Shown here piece after piece: positions 1 to 7,385 of a stretch of DNA of 46,038 nt. Made by a program: the position numbers and the translations under genes. The notes under the pieces were generated by a model. It was not told the origin of the DNA. It was given only the letters and a program-made list of their open reading frames with translations, and did not search any database. The stretch spans positions 1 to 46,038 of the forward strand of contig DASSKC010000153.1 in assembly GCA_035690885.1 (NCBI GenBank), given 5' to 3'. Within the stretch, counting starts at the first letter, position 1. Each line of letters starts with the position of its first letter. This DNA comes from Oleiagrimonas sp035690885. Lineage in GTDB: Bacteria; Pseudomonadota; Gammaproteobacteria; Xanthomonadales; Rhodanobacteraceae.

Positions 1-294
1 GCCAAGATCGGCGCGTTGGGTCTGCGCGTGCGGCGTGGTTGCACGTTCCACGGGCTGGCCTTCAATGTGGCCATGGACCTGGAACCGTTCAACCGCATCA
101 ACCCGTGCGGCTATGCAGGGCTCAAGGTTACTCAGGTGGTAGACTCGGGCGGTCCCGCCGGGCTGCCCGAGGTCGCGGACGTGCTGGTCGAGCAGTTCTG
201 TCGCCAGTTCGATTTTGTCGCACGGGTGGCCGCTCCCGTCATTCCCCAAATTCCCGTCGCCGACGCCGACGCGGCGCAGGATACCGCAACATGA
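1..294 (+). CDS. lipB: Octanoyl-[acyl-carrier-protein]:protein N-octanoyltransferase, C-terminal part
   Basis: LipB moves an octanoyl group from acyl-carrier protein to the lipoyl domains of 2-oxoacid dehydrogenases and the glycine cleavage H protein, in the cytoplasm. The gene is cut by the window start, so only the last 97 residues are visible. The first visible codons read AKIGALG, which carries the family's conserved lysine. The catalytic cysteine lies in the block INPCGYAGLKVT, at visible residue 36. The tail after that block is ordinary for the family. The 62-bp gap to prc holds no clear terminator, so the two may be co-transcribed. lipA usually follows lipB in related bacteria, but here prc does. 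Confidence 0.95.
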   Translation, partial: AKIGALGLRVRRGCTFHGLAFNVAMDLEPFNRINPCGYAGLKVTQVVDSGGPAGLPEVADVLVEQFCRQFDFVARVAAPVIPQIPVADADAAQDTAT

Positions 295-356
295 GCCGAA
301 TTTTCCGAACCGCATCTCCACACGGTTTCCGCCCAGGCATGGTCGAGGTCGACTGA

Positions 357-2642
357 ATGAAATTGCACTTTGTTCCCGCCGTCTTGCTGGCCCTGGTCGC
401 TTTTGCCGCGCAAGCGGGCACGACCCCGGCCCCCGCGGCGACAGCATCGCCGGCCAGCGCCGCATCGACGACCACCGAGGTCGCGCCGGTCAAGCTCAAG
501 CCGACCGCGGTCGAAGCCGAGGCCGCGCAACTGTCCGCGCGCTTCCTGACGCGTTTCCACTACCACGCGCAGCCGCTTGACGACGCCATGTCGCGCAAGA
601 TCTTCAAGGCCTATCTGAAGGCCCTGGACGGCAACCACATGTTCTTCACCCAGGCCGACATCAAGCGCTTTGCGCCGCTCAAGACCAAGCTGGACGATGC
701 GATCTGGAATCGCGATCTGGCCGGTCCCTTCGCGATGTTCAACCTGTACCTCAAGCGTGCCATCGGGCGGTTCCAGTACGCGCAGGATCTGCTCGACAAG
801 GACTTCACCTTCACCGGTGACCAGAGCTTCGAGCTTGATCGCAGCGAGGCACCGTGGCCGAAGGACATGCAGGCGCTGGACGAGCTGTGGAACAAGCGCG
901 TCAAGAACGATTGGCTGCGCCTGAAACTGGCCGGCAAAAAGCCCGACGAGATCCGCAAATTGCTGAAGGACCGTTACCAGGGCTACCTGCATCGCATGCA
1001 GCAGCTCGATGGCCAGGACGTGTTCCAGACCTTCATGGACACCGTTGCGCGGACCACCGACCCGCATACCGATTATTTCGGTCCGCGGCGCGCGGAAAAT
1101 TTCGCCATCGCCATGAAGCTGTCGCTTGAGGGCATCGGCGCGGTCCTGCAGGAAGACAACGACTACACCATGATCCGCCGCCTCGTGACCGGTGGCCCGG
1201 CCAAGGAATCCGGCGAGCTGAGCGTCGGCGATCGCATTGTCGGTGTGGCCCAGGGCAAGGATGGCAAGATGCTGAGCGTGGTCGGCTGGCGTCTGGATGA
1301 CGTGGTGCAGAAGATCCGCGGCAAGAAAGGCACCGTGGTGCGCCTGGAAGTGATTCCGGCCAAGGCCGGCCTGGACGGCAAGCACAAGGTCGTCACGCTG
1401 ACGCGCGACAAGGTGACCATCAAGCAGCAGGCGGCCAAGAAGAAGATCATCAAGGTCAAGGACGATGGCAAGACGCATCTGATCGGCGTGATCGATCTGC
1501 CGTCGTTCTACGAGGACTTCGCGGCGCGTTCCAGCGGCAATCCGGATTACAAGAGCGCCACGCGCGACGTGGCCAAGCTGCTCAAGCAGCTGAAAAAGGC
1601 CGGTGTCGAAGGCATCATCGTCGACCTGCGCAACAACGGCGGCGGCTCGCTCAGCGAAGCGGTCAGCCTGACCGGTCTGTTCATCAACAAGGGCCCGGTG
1701 GTGCAGGTGCGCAAGAGCGACGGCAGCGTCGAGGTCAATGCCGATACCAATGCCGGCATGGTCTGGGCCGGACCGCTGGCGGTGCTGGTCAACCGCGGCA
1801 CGGCGTCGGCGTCGGAGATCTTTGCCGCCGCAATCAAGGATTACGGACGCGGCATCATCATCGGCGAGCCGACCTTCGGCAAGGGGACGGTGCAGAACCT
1901 GGTCAATCTGGACCGTTTCGGCAGCCACCCCGGTACCAAGCCGACCTATGGCGAGCTGAAAATGACCATCGCCAAGTTCTTCCGCATCACCGGCGGCTCC
2001 ACGCAGTTGCGCGGCGTTACGCCGGACATCGAGTTTCCCAAGAACGGCGACGCCAAGGACTTCGGCGAGGAGACCTATGACAATGCCTTGCCGTGGACAC
2101 ACATTCCGTCAACCAGCTTCAAGCCCGTGGGCAATCTTTCGTCACTGATTCCCATCCTCGAGAAAAAGCACAAGCAGCGCGCGGCCAAGTCGCCGGCGTG
2201 GCAGCTGATGCTCGACGAGCTGGCGGTGTATCGCAAGAACCGCGCGCGTACCAAGGTGTCGCTCAACTACGCCGAGCGCGAGGCCCAACGTGAGCATTTT
2301 GCGGCCGTGCAGAAAGCTTTCAATGCGCGTCACGACGTCATTGACGGCGACACCAGCGACAGCACCGAGGTGGAACTGGACGACGGCCTGAACCCCGGCG
2401 AGCGCAGCCTGAAAAAACAGCTCGAGGAAGTCAAGGAAGCCAAGAACGCCAACGACGTCGAGCTGGACGAGGCCGCGCACATCGTGGCCGACGTGGTCGA
2501 GCTGATCCACGCCAAGCCGAAGCTGGCAACCGAAGTGCTGCCGTACGACGGCAAGTTCACGCCCGGCTTCGGCCTGCCGGCGCGGACCGTGGCCAGCGAC
2601 ACCGACGTCAAGGCCAAGTCCAAGACCGCCGCCACGCATTGA
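357..2642 (+). CDS. prc: Carboxy-terminal processing (tail-specific) protease, S41 family
   Basis: Prc is a periplasmic serine-lysine protease that trims or degrades proteins from their C-terminus; in E. coli it processes PBP3 and degrades MepS and SsrA-tagged proteins. The 761-residue product begins with a signal peptide (about residues 1-20, ending AAQA). A PDZ domain lies near residues 240-330, followed by the S41 core with IVDLRNNGGGS. The catalytic serine is S484 in GTASASEIF and the lysine is K509 in FGKGTVQ. Their spacing of 25 residues equals S452/K477 of E. coli Prc, and D495 matches its D463. The C-terminal 200 residues are charged and partly helical, as in full-length Prc rather than shorter CtpA types. 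A REP-like element follows the stop codon directly. Confidence 0.95.
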   Translation: MKLHFVPAVLLALVAFAAQAGTTPAPAATASPASAASTTTEVAPVKLKPTAVEAEAAQLSARFLTRFHYHAQPLDDAMSRKIFKAYLKALDGNHMFFTQADIKRFAPLKTKLDDAIWNRDLAGPFAMFNLYLKRAIGRFQYAQDLLDKDFTFTGDQSFELDRSEAPWPKDMQALDELWNKRVKNDWLRLKLAGKKPDEIRKLLKDRYQGYLHRMQQLDGQDVFQTFMDTVARTTDPHTDYFGPRRAENFAIAMKLSLEGIGAVLQEDNDYTMIRRLVTGGPAKESGELSVGDRIVGVAQGKDGKMLSVVGWRLDDVVQKIRGKKGTVVRLEVIPAKAGLDGKHKVVTLTRDKVTIKQQAAKKKIIKVKDDGKTHLIGVIDLPSFYEDFAARSSGNPDYKSATRDVAKLLKQLKKAGVEGIIVDLRNNGGGSLSEAVSLTGLFINKGPVVQVRKSDGSVEVNADTNAGMVWAGPLAVLVNRGTASASEIFAAAIKDYGRGIIIGEPTFGKGTVQNLVNLDRFGSHPGTKPTYGELKMTIAKFFRITGGSTQLRGVTPDIEFPKNGDAKDFGEETYDNALPWTHIPSTSFKPVGNLSSLIPILEKKHKQRAAKSPAWQLMLDELAVYRKNRARTKVSLNYAEREAQREHFAAVQKAFNARHDVIDGDTSDSTEVELDDGLNPGERSLKKQLEEVKEAKNANDVELDEAAHIVADVVELIHAKPKLATEVLPYDGKFTPGFGLPARTVASDTDVKAKSKTAATH

Positions 2643-2653
2643 TCGCGACACGG

Positions 2654-2737
2654 GTAGGTCGGGTTGGCTTCATCAACCCGACATGTCTTGGTGTGATACG
2701 GAACGTCGGGTTACGCCTGCGGCTCAACCCGACCTAC
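2654..2737. repeat. REP/BIME-like element, GTAGGTCGGGTT family, copy 1
   Basis: This 84-bp element starts with GTAGGTCGGGTTG and ends with the complement AACCCGACCTAC. It holds two internal hairpins. The first pairs GTCGGGTTG with CAACCCGAC around a 7-nt loop. The second pairs GTCGGGTT with AACCCGAC and has a nested GCC/GGC stem. A nearly identical 83-bp copy lies at 21151-21233, again just after a plus-strand gene. Such elements are normally mobilised by RAYT (TnpA-REP) transposases and can stabilise or terminate transcripts. No RAYT gene is in the window. Confidence 0.9.
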
Positions 2738-2743
2738 GTATCG

Positions 2744-4117
2744 TCAGCCGTAACGCTGGCGCAGGTATTCGAACATCGCGCGCAAACCCTGCGCCTCGCC
2801 GCCACGCGGCCGGCCGGGGCGCTCGCTGTCGTTCCACGCGTAAACGTCGGTGTGCACCCAGTCGATGTCGGCGGGCACGAAGCGCTGCAAGTACAACGCG
2901 GCGGTAATGGCGCCGGCATGACGCGAGGGACCGGCGTTGGCAAAATCGGCCACGTGTGATTCGAGCATGCGCATGTACGGTTGCCACAACGGCAGGCGCC
3001 AGACCGGGTCAAGCACCTTGGTAGAGACCTTGGTCAGCGTGTTGGCCAGCGGATCGCGGTTGCTGAATACCACCGGCAGGTCCGGGCCCAGCGCGACGCG
3101 TGCCGCACCGGTCAGGGTGGCGAAATCCATGATCAGATCGGGCTTCTTCTCGCCCGCGTAGGCCAGTGCGTCGCACAGGATCAGGCGACCTTCGGCATCG
3201 GTGTTGTCCACTTCCACCGTATGTCCGGCACGGGTGCGCACCACCTCGCCCGGACGCATGGCGTTGCCGGCGATCGAGTTTTCCACCGTGGGAATCAGCA
3301 ACGTCAAGCGCACCGGCAGTTCGGCATGCATGACCAGACCGGCCAGCGCGATGGCGTGGGCCGCACCGCCCATGTCCTTTTTCATCCAGCGCATGCCGCT
3401 GGATGGTTTGATGTCCAGACCGCCGGAATCGAAACACACGCCCTTGCCGACCAGCACCAGTTTCGGGTCGGAGGCTTTGCCCCAATTGAGCTCGACCAGG
3501 CGTGGCGCGCGGTGACTGGCGCGACCGACCATGTGAATGGTCGGAAAGTTGTTCTTGAGCAGCGCATCGCCGACCCATTCGCGCACGCGTGCCTTGTGCT
3601 CCTTGCCCAGCGCCTTGATCGCCGCGGCCAGTTGCTCGGGGCCCATGTCGCAGGTGGGTGTGTTGACCAGGTCGCGCACGCGTCCTGCCGCTTCGTTCAA
3701 GGGCGCGACGGCGGCGTGCGTGGCCTTGTCGACCAGCAACTGTGCCGGGTCGCGGCCGACCTTGCGATAGCGCGTGAAGCGGTAGCTGCCGAGTGCCCAG
3801 CCCAGTGCCGCAAGCGTGGAATCGAGCGTCAGACCCTGGTCGGCCAGGCGGTAGCGCCCTGCCGGCAACTGCCAGGGAAGGGCGGCCAGCGACCACAACG
3901 GATCGTCACGGTGCACACCGGCGATCACGTATTCCAGCTGGCCATCGGCGCCCGGCAACATGGCCACGCGCCCGGCCAGTGGCTTGAATCCGCTGGCATC
4001 CAGCCAGCGCCGCTGGCGTGCGTTCAGTCGGCGCTTGCACGCGGCCAGACTCCTGGCATCCACGCATTCGACGGTGATGGCACGGCTGCGGCGGGTTGCG
4101 GCGACGATGGCGTCCAT
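2744..4117 (-). CDS. Leucyl aminopeptidase family (M17) peptidase
   Basis: This is a cytosolic two-metal aminopeptidase that releases N-terminal amino acids. Counting from the chosen start, the 457-residue product shows the M17 metal and catalytic residues: K225 and D230 in GKGVCFDSGG, D248 in KKDMGGA, D307 and E309 in NTDAEGRL, and R311 in the same block. The N-terminal 150 residues form the usual variable domain. An upstream in-frame ATG at 4159 would add 14 residues, but I prefer 4117 because GAGGAA lies 6 nt before it. The sequence looks like the PepB/M17 paralogue common in Xanthomonadales rather than classical PepA, so no symbol is given. The substrate range is unknown. It is convergent with prc across the REP element. 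Confidence 0.9.
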   Translation of the reverse strand: MDAIVAATRRSRAITVECVDARSLAACKRRLNARQRRWLDASGFKPLAGRVAMLPGADGQLEYVIAGVHRDDPLWSLAALPWQLPAGRYRLADQGLTLDSTLAALGWALGSYRFTRYRKVGRDPAQLLVDKATHAAVAPLNEAAGRVRDLVNTPTCDMGPEQLAAAIKALGKEHKARVREWVGDALLKNNFPTIHMVGRASHRAPRLVELNWGKASDPKLVLVGKGVCFDSGGLDIKPSSGMRWMKKDMGGAAHAIALAGLVMHAELPVRLTLLIPTVENSIAGNAMRPGEVVRTRAGHTVEVDNTDAEGRLILCDALAYAGEKKPDLIMDFATLTGAARVALGPDLPVVFSNRDPLANTLTKVSTKVLDPVWRLPLWQPYMRMLESHVADFANAGPSRHAGAITAALYLQRFVPADIDWVHTDVYAWNDSERPGRPRGGEAQGLRAMFEYLRQRYG

Positions 4118-4176
4118 GGTGATTCCTCGGGAAACAGATCCCGCACATGGTAACGCCACTGTCGATGGTGACCGGC

Positions 4177-5442
4177 TCAGTCGTGGTGGATGGCGATCTT
4201 CTGGCTGACGTGGATCAGGTTGCCGTCGATGTCGTTCCAGTCGCGCAATTGATCCACGGTGACCGAATGTGCCTGGGCGATCTTGGACAAGGTGTCGCCG
4301 GACTCGACCGTGTACCAGGTGATCTCGGGCTTGGCCGGTGCGGCTTCGGGCTTCTCGGCTTGCGCCTTGAGCGAGGCCTTGCCAGCTGCTGCCGCCTTCT
4401 TGCGCACCTTGGCCGCCTTGGCCGCTTCGCGCTCGGCCAGCATGCGCTGGTGCGCCTTGAGCGTCCGTCCCGAGGTCGGCGCAATAGCTTGGCCGGCAGC
4501 GTAGGTGGCGCCCGGCGCCGCGGTCGGGCCATTGTGATGGTAGATGTGGCGGCCGGTTTCCCGGGCGATGGCGAGGATGCGCTCATCCATGTGGCCAGCC
4601 AATGCCTTGGCGTCGGCGTAGGGAATCAGCTGGTGTTCGTGCATCACCTCGGCCACGGCGGGGCTTTTTGCGAAGTCGACGAACTGCTTGATGCGGACGG
4701 CCTTGGGCGTGTCCGTGGTTGGACGCGTGACCAGGTACAGCGGCGTGTACAACGGATAGCTGCCGTCGGCGATGTTGGCGGCCGTGGGCTGCTTGTGGTC
4801 GATGCTGAGCATTTTCAGGTCATCGTGTCCGAGCGCATTGGACAGCGTGGTCACGCCCAGGCTTTGCGGGTCCAGCGCGACCGCGTGCTGCAGTGCCCTC
4901 ACGTTCAAATACAGGCGCGGCGCGGCGACCGGCTGGTAGCCATGACCGAACAGCAACTTGCGCAGGCTGAACTCGATGCCGTCGGTGGGACTGGCCACGG
5001 CGTACACGTGGATGGGCTGATTCTTGCCGCCGACCTCGCTCCAGTTGGTCAGCTGGCCGTAGTAGATGTCGTGCAGTTGCTTGAGTGTGAGGTTGTCCAC
5101 CGGGTTACGCGCGTTGGTGATGATCACCAGCGCGCCCCAGGCGACCGGGGTGAACACCAGGTTTGCCTCGTCATCCTGGCGCGGCGCGCGACCGCGCACG
5201 CTGCCGGCAATGTCGGCCGTGTGCTTGGCCACGGCGTCGATGCCCGAGATGGTGTTGAACGGTTGCAACGCGATGGCCGGGTGCCCGGCCTTGTGCCATG
5301 CCTTGGCCATGCCGTCGACAAACGCGTGCGCGGTGGTGATGTCGCCACGCCACACCAGCGGTGGCGGTGCCGCGGCAGAGGCGGCCGTGGAGGCAAGGAG
5401 CAGGGAAGCGGCGGCGAGCAGGAGCGGAAGGCGGAGGGTCAT
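4177..5442 (-). CDS. Exported PstS-like substrate-binding protein with C-terminal LysM domain
   Basis: The 421-residue product has a signal peptide (about 1-24, ending ASA). Residues about 25-290 have the layout of PstS-like phosphate-binding proteins (PBP_like), including FNTISGIDAV, DIAGSVR and LKQLHDIYYGQLTNWSEVGG, the last being very typical of PstS homologues. Residues about 320-370 form a low-complexity Ala/Lys/Glu linker. Residues about 376-421 are a LysM domain (YTVESGDTLSKIAQAHSVTV), which binds peptidoglycan. No pstCAB transport genes are nearby. I infer a periplasmic protein that binds a small anion or polymer while fixed to the cell wall. The ligand is unknown and transport is doubtful. 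A 59-bp gap separates it from the aminopeptidase on the same strand. Confidence 0.85.
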   Translation of the reverse strand: MTLRLPLLLAAASLLLASTAASAAAPPPLVWRGDITTAHAFVDGMAKAWHKAGHPAIALQPFNTISGIDAVAKHTADIAGSVRGRAPRQDDEANLVFTPVAWGALVIITNARNPVDNLTLKQLHDIYYGQLTNWSEVGGKNQPIHVYAVASPTDGIEFSLRKLLFGHGYQPVAAPRLYLNVRALQHAVALDPQSLGVTTLSNALGHDDLKMLSIDHKQPTAANIADGSYPLYTPLYLVTRPTTDTPKAVRIKQFVDFAKSPAVAEVMHEHQLIPYADAKALAGHMDERILAIARETGRHIYHHNGPTAAPGATYAAGQAIAPTSGRTLKAHQRMLAEREAAKAAKVRKKAAAAGKASLKAQAEKPEAAPAKPEITWYTVESGDTLSKIAQAHSVTVDQLRDWNDIDGNLIHVSQKIAIHHD

Positions 5443-5587
5443 GGCGTCCAGATACGTGGGAGATTCGCGAAGGCGAAGAAGTCTCCCCGGATTATGACGG
5501 CGTGGCCACGGCCGTGCCCGCCAACTCGGTCACGTCTTGTTCATGCTTTGTAGCTGTTTGTGGCTCCGTGCCCGTTCCGGAGCTGAT

Positions 5588-6970
5588 TCAGCGCGCCAGC
5601 AAGTAGTGCACGCGGTGGCCACGAGCGACGATCAGCATCAGCTGCCGCGGCGGCGGTCCCGACAACAATGCCTTCAAGGCTCTCAGGTTGGGCGTGCGCC
5701 GCTGGTTGACGCCTACGATGATGTCACCGGGCTTGAGGCCGTTGCGGGCCGCGCGGCTGCCCTGGTCGACGGTATCGACCACCACGCCGCTGGTTTGCCG
5801 TCCGGCTTCGCTGGATGAGGCATCGCGCAAATCGGTGCCGTCCAGGCGTGGGTCGAGCTTGCCGCCGCTGGCATGGGCCAGCTTTTCCGGGGCCATGTGC
5901 ATGGTCACGTTGCGGGTTTGGCCCTGGTGATCGATGGCCAGCGTGACGCGGCTGCCGACCGGGAGCAGGCCTTCGGTATTGTGCAGGTCCTGCGGGTCGT
6001 GCACTTGCTTGCCGTTGATGGCGGTGATCAGGTCGCCGGGCTCGATGCCGGCCTGGCTGGCTGGCGAAGCGCGATCCACGCCGGTCACGACCACGCCGCT
6101 GTCGGTATCCACGCCCAGTGCACGGGCCATGTCCGCGCTCAGCTTTTGCACGTGCACGCCGAGCGTGCCGCGGTGCACCTCGCCGTAGGTGATCAGCTGA
6201 TGCATCACGCGTCCGGCCAGGTTGGACGGGATGGCGAAACCGATGCCGGCATTGGCGCCCGACGGCGAGTAGATCATCGAGTTGATGCCGACCAGCTGCC
6301 CGCGCATGTTGACCAGCGCGCCGCCGGAGTTGCCGGGGTTGATCGCCGCATCGGTCTGGATGAAGTTCTGGTAGGTGTCGCCCAGGCCGGTGCGGCCCAG
6401 CGCCGAGATGATGCCGTAGGTGACGCTTTGGCCCAGACCGAACGGATTGCCGACGGCGGCCACGAAATCGCCCACATGGATGTCCGAGGAGTTGGCCAGC
6501 GGCAGCTGGGTGAGGTTGTCGGCCGGAATCTGCAGGACCGCGATGTCGGTGTCCGGATCGGCGCCGACCAGGGTTGCCTTGAAGCTGCGGCCGTCATGCA
6601 GCGTGACCTTGATCGAGTCGGCGCCGCTGATCACGTGGTTGTTGGTCAGGATGTAGCCTTTGGCCGCATTGACGATCACGCCGGAGCCCAGGCTGCGTTC
6701 GATGCGCTCGCGCGGGACGCCGCCACCGAAGAAGCGGCGGAAGAACGGGTCGTTGAAATACGGCGAGCGCACGCGCACGTGTGTCTTCGAGGAGATGTTG
6801 ACCACCGCCGGGGTGACATCGGCGAGCATCGGCGCCAGCGACTCCATCGGCTGGCCGTCGACGATCGGCGGCGGCGTGGCGCGCGCGTTGCCGGGCATCC
6901 ACAGCATGGCGCAGGCCACCAGGGCGGCGAACAGGGCAAAGGCGGCGGGCCGCTGGACAGATGCGCGCAT
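5588..6970 (-). CDS. HtrA/Deg-family periplasmic serine protease (DegP/DegQ/MucD type)
   Basis: This protease-chaperone degrades or holds misfolded envelope proteins. The 460-residue product has an N-terminal signal sequence (about 1-31) and a trypsin-like domain with catalytic triad H112 (TNNHV), D142 (DPDTDIAV) and S215 (NPGNSGGA). Two PDZ domains follow, at about residues 255-350 and 375-455. Two PDZ domains and this length fit DegP/DegQ/MucD rather than one-PDZ DegS. I cannot choose among the three names from sequence alone. The start is well supported: AAGGAG lies 7 nt before the ATG. Prc and SurA in the same window are other envelope quality-control factors. Confidence 0.93.
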   Translation of the reverse strand: MRASVQRPAAFALFAALVACAMLWMPGNARATPPPIVDGQPMESLAPMLADVTPAVVNISSKTHVRVRSPYFNDPFFRRFFGGGVPRERIERSLGSGVIVNAAKGYILTNNHVISGADSIKVTLHDGRSFKATLVGADPDTDIAVLQIPADNLTQLPLANSSDIHVGDFVAAVGNPFGLGQSVTYGIISALGRTGLGDTYQNFIQTDAAINPGNSGGALVNMRGQLVGINSMIYSPSGANAGIGFAIPSNLAGRVMHQLITYGEVHRGTLGVHVQKLSADMARALGVDTDSGVVVTGVDRASPASQAGIEPGDLITAINGKQVHDPQDLHNTEGLLPVGSRVTLAIDHQGQTRNVTMHMAPEKLAHASGGKLDPRLDGTDLRDASSSEAGRQTSGVVVDTVDQGSRAARNGLKPGDIIVGVNQRRTPNLRALKALLSGPPPRQLMLIVARGHRVHYLLAR

Positions 6971-7149
6971 GGCGTGACTCCTTGACGATTCCAGCGCGTT
7001 TGGACAGGCGTCGCGGCGGCTGGTTCATCGCAGGATACGTCATGGCAGCGGTCCCGTCAGGAATCCCGGCAGGTCAGCCACTTGCGTGCATCCGGACCCG
7101 ACGGACTTTACTTTGGCGCATCCCGGCGCTAACGTGGCTTCACGCCGCA

Positions 7150-7197
7150 ACACAATATCTTGTGTTTCGCGTCGATTAGTCACCCAAGTCATGGGGT
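7150..7197 (+). promoter_or_regulatory. Tandem candidate NrdR boxes
   Basis: Box 1 (7150-7165) reads ACACAATATCTTGTGT and differs from the NrdR consensus ACACWATATATWGTGT at one position (C for A). Box 2 (7182-7197) reads ACCCAAGTCATGGGGT, a weaker inverted repeat that matches about 10 of 16 positions. The boxes start exactly 32 bp apart, about three helical turns, which is the spacing known for NrdR operators. NrdR is the nucleotide-sensing repressor of ribonucleotide reductase genes, so repression of nrdJab is the likely function. Box 1 is strong; box 2 is inferred from spacing and symmetry. Confidence 0.8.
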
Positions 7198-7320
7198 TGT
7201 GTCCAGCGCTGATTCAGGGACAGTGCGGCATGCCGGGAGAAGACCATGCGTCACCTCTTGCCAAAGATTTCGCTGCCATCGGTGTCGATGCGGCGGCCTT
7301 TGTGCCCCATGTATGGAAGT

Positions 7321-7356
7321 GTCGGCGTCGCGGACGCGACCCGGCAAGCCGCCGAC
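7321..7356 (+). other. Compound hairpin in the nrdJa leader
   Basis: GTCGGC pairs with GCCGAC and encloses a hairpin GTCGC-GGAC-GCGAC plus a small GGC/GCC stem. The structure ends 29 nt before the nrdJa start codon and could influence translation or transcript stability. It does not match a known riboswitch that I can recognise. Confidence 0.4.
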
Positions 7357-7385
7357 AAACTTGAATCACGGTCGAAAGGACACCC

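Larger units (their letters stand above)
6971..7385. other. 415-bp control region between divergent htrA-type gene and nrdJa
   Basis: No credible coding sequence lies in this stretch. It contains two candidate NrdR boxes (7150-7165 and 7182-7197) and a leader of about 190 nt before nrdJa with a compound hairpin near its 3' end. The leader ends with a ribosome-binding site, GAAAGGA, just before the nrdJa ATG. I do not see a clear -35/-10 pair for either gene. Confidence 0.6.

Noticed and set aside
132..2102. A 656-codon open frame antisense to prc
   Set aside because: High-GC genes leave long antisense frames by codon bias. The translation is low-complexity and resembles no family, while the plus strand is a complete Prc.
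7086..7364. A 92-codon plus-strand frame upstream of nrdJa
   Set aside because: No family likeness and no ribosome-binding site. It covers the NrdR boxes and leader hairpin.
7200..7385. Cobalamin riboswitch before nrdJa
   Set aside because: GCCGGGAGAAGACC recalls the 3' end of the AdoCbl riboswitch (GCCAGGAGACC), but it has an insertion, and the GCCACTG box and other conserved blocks are missing.
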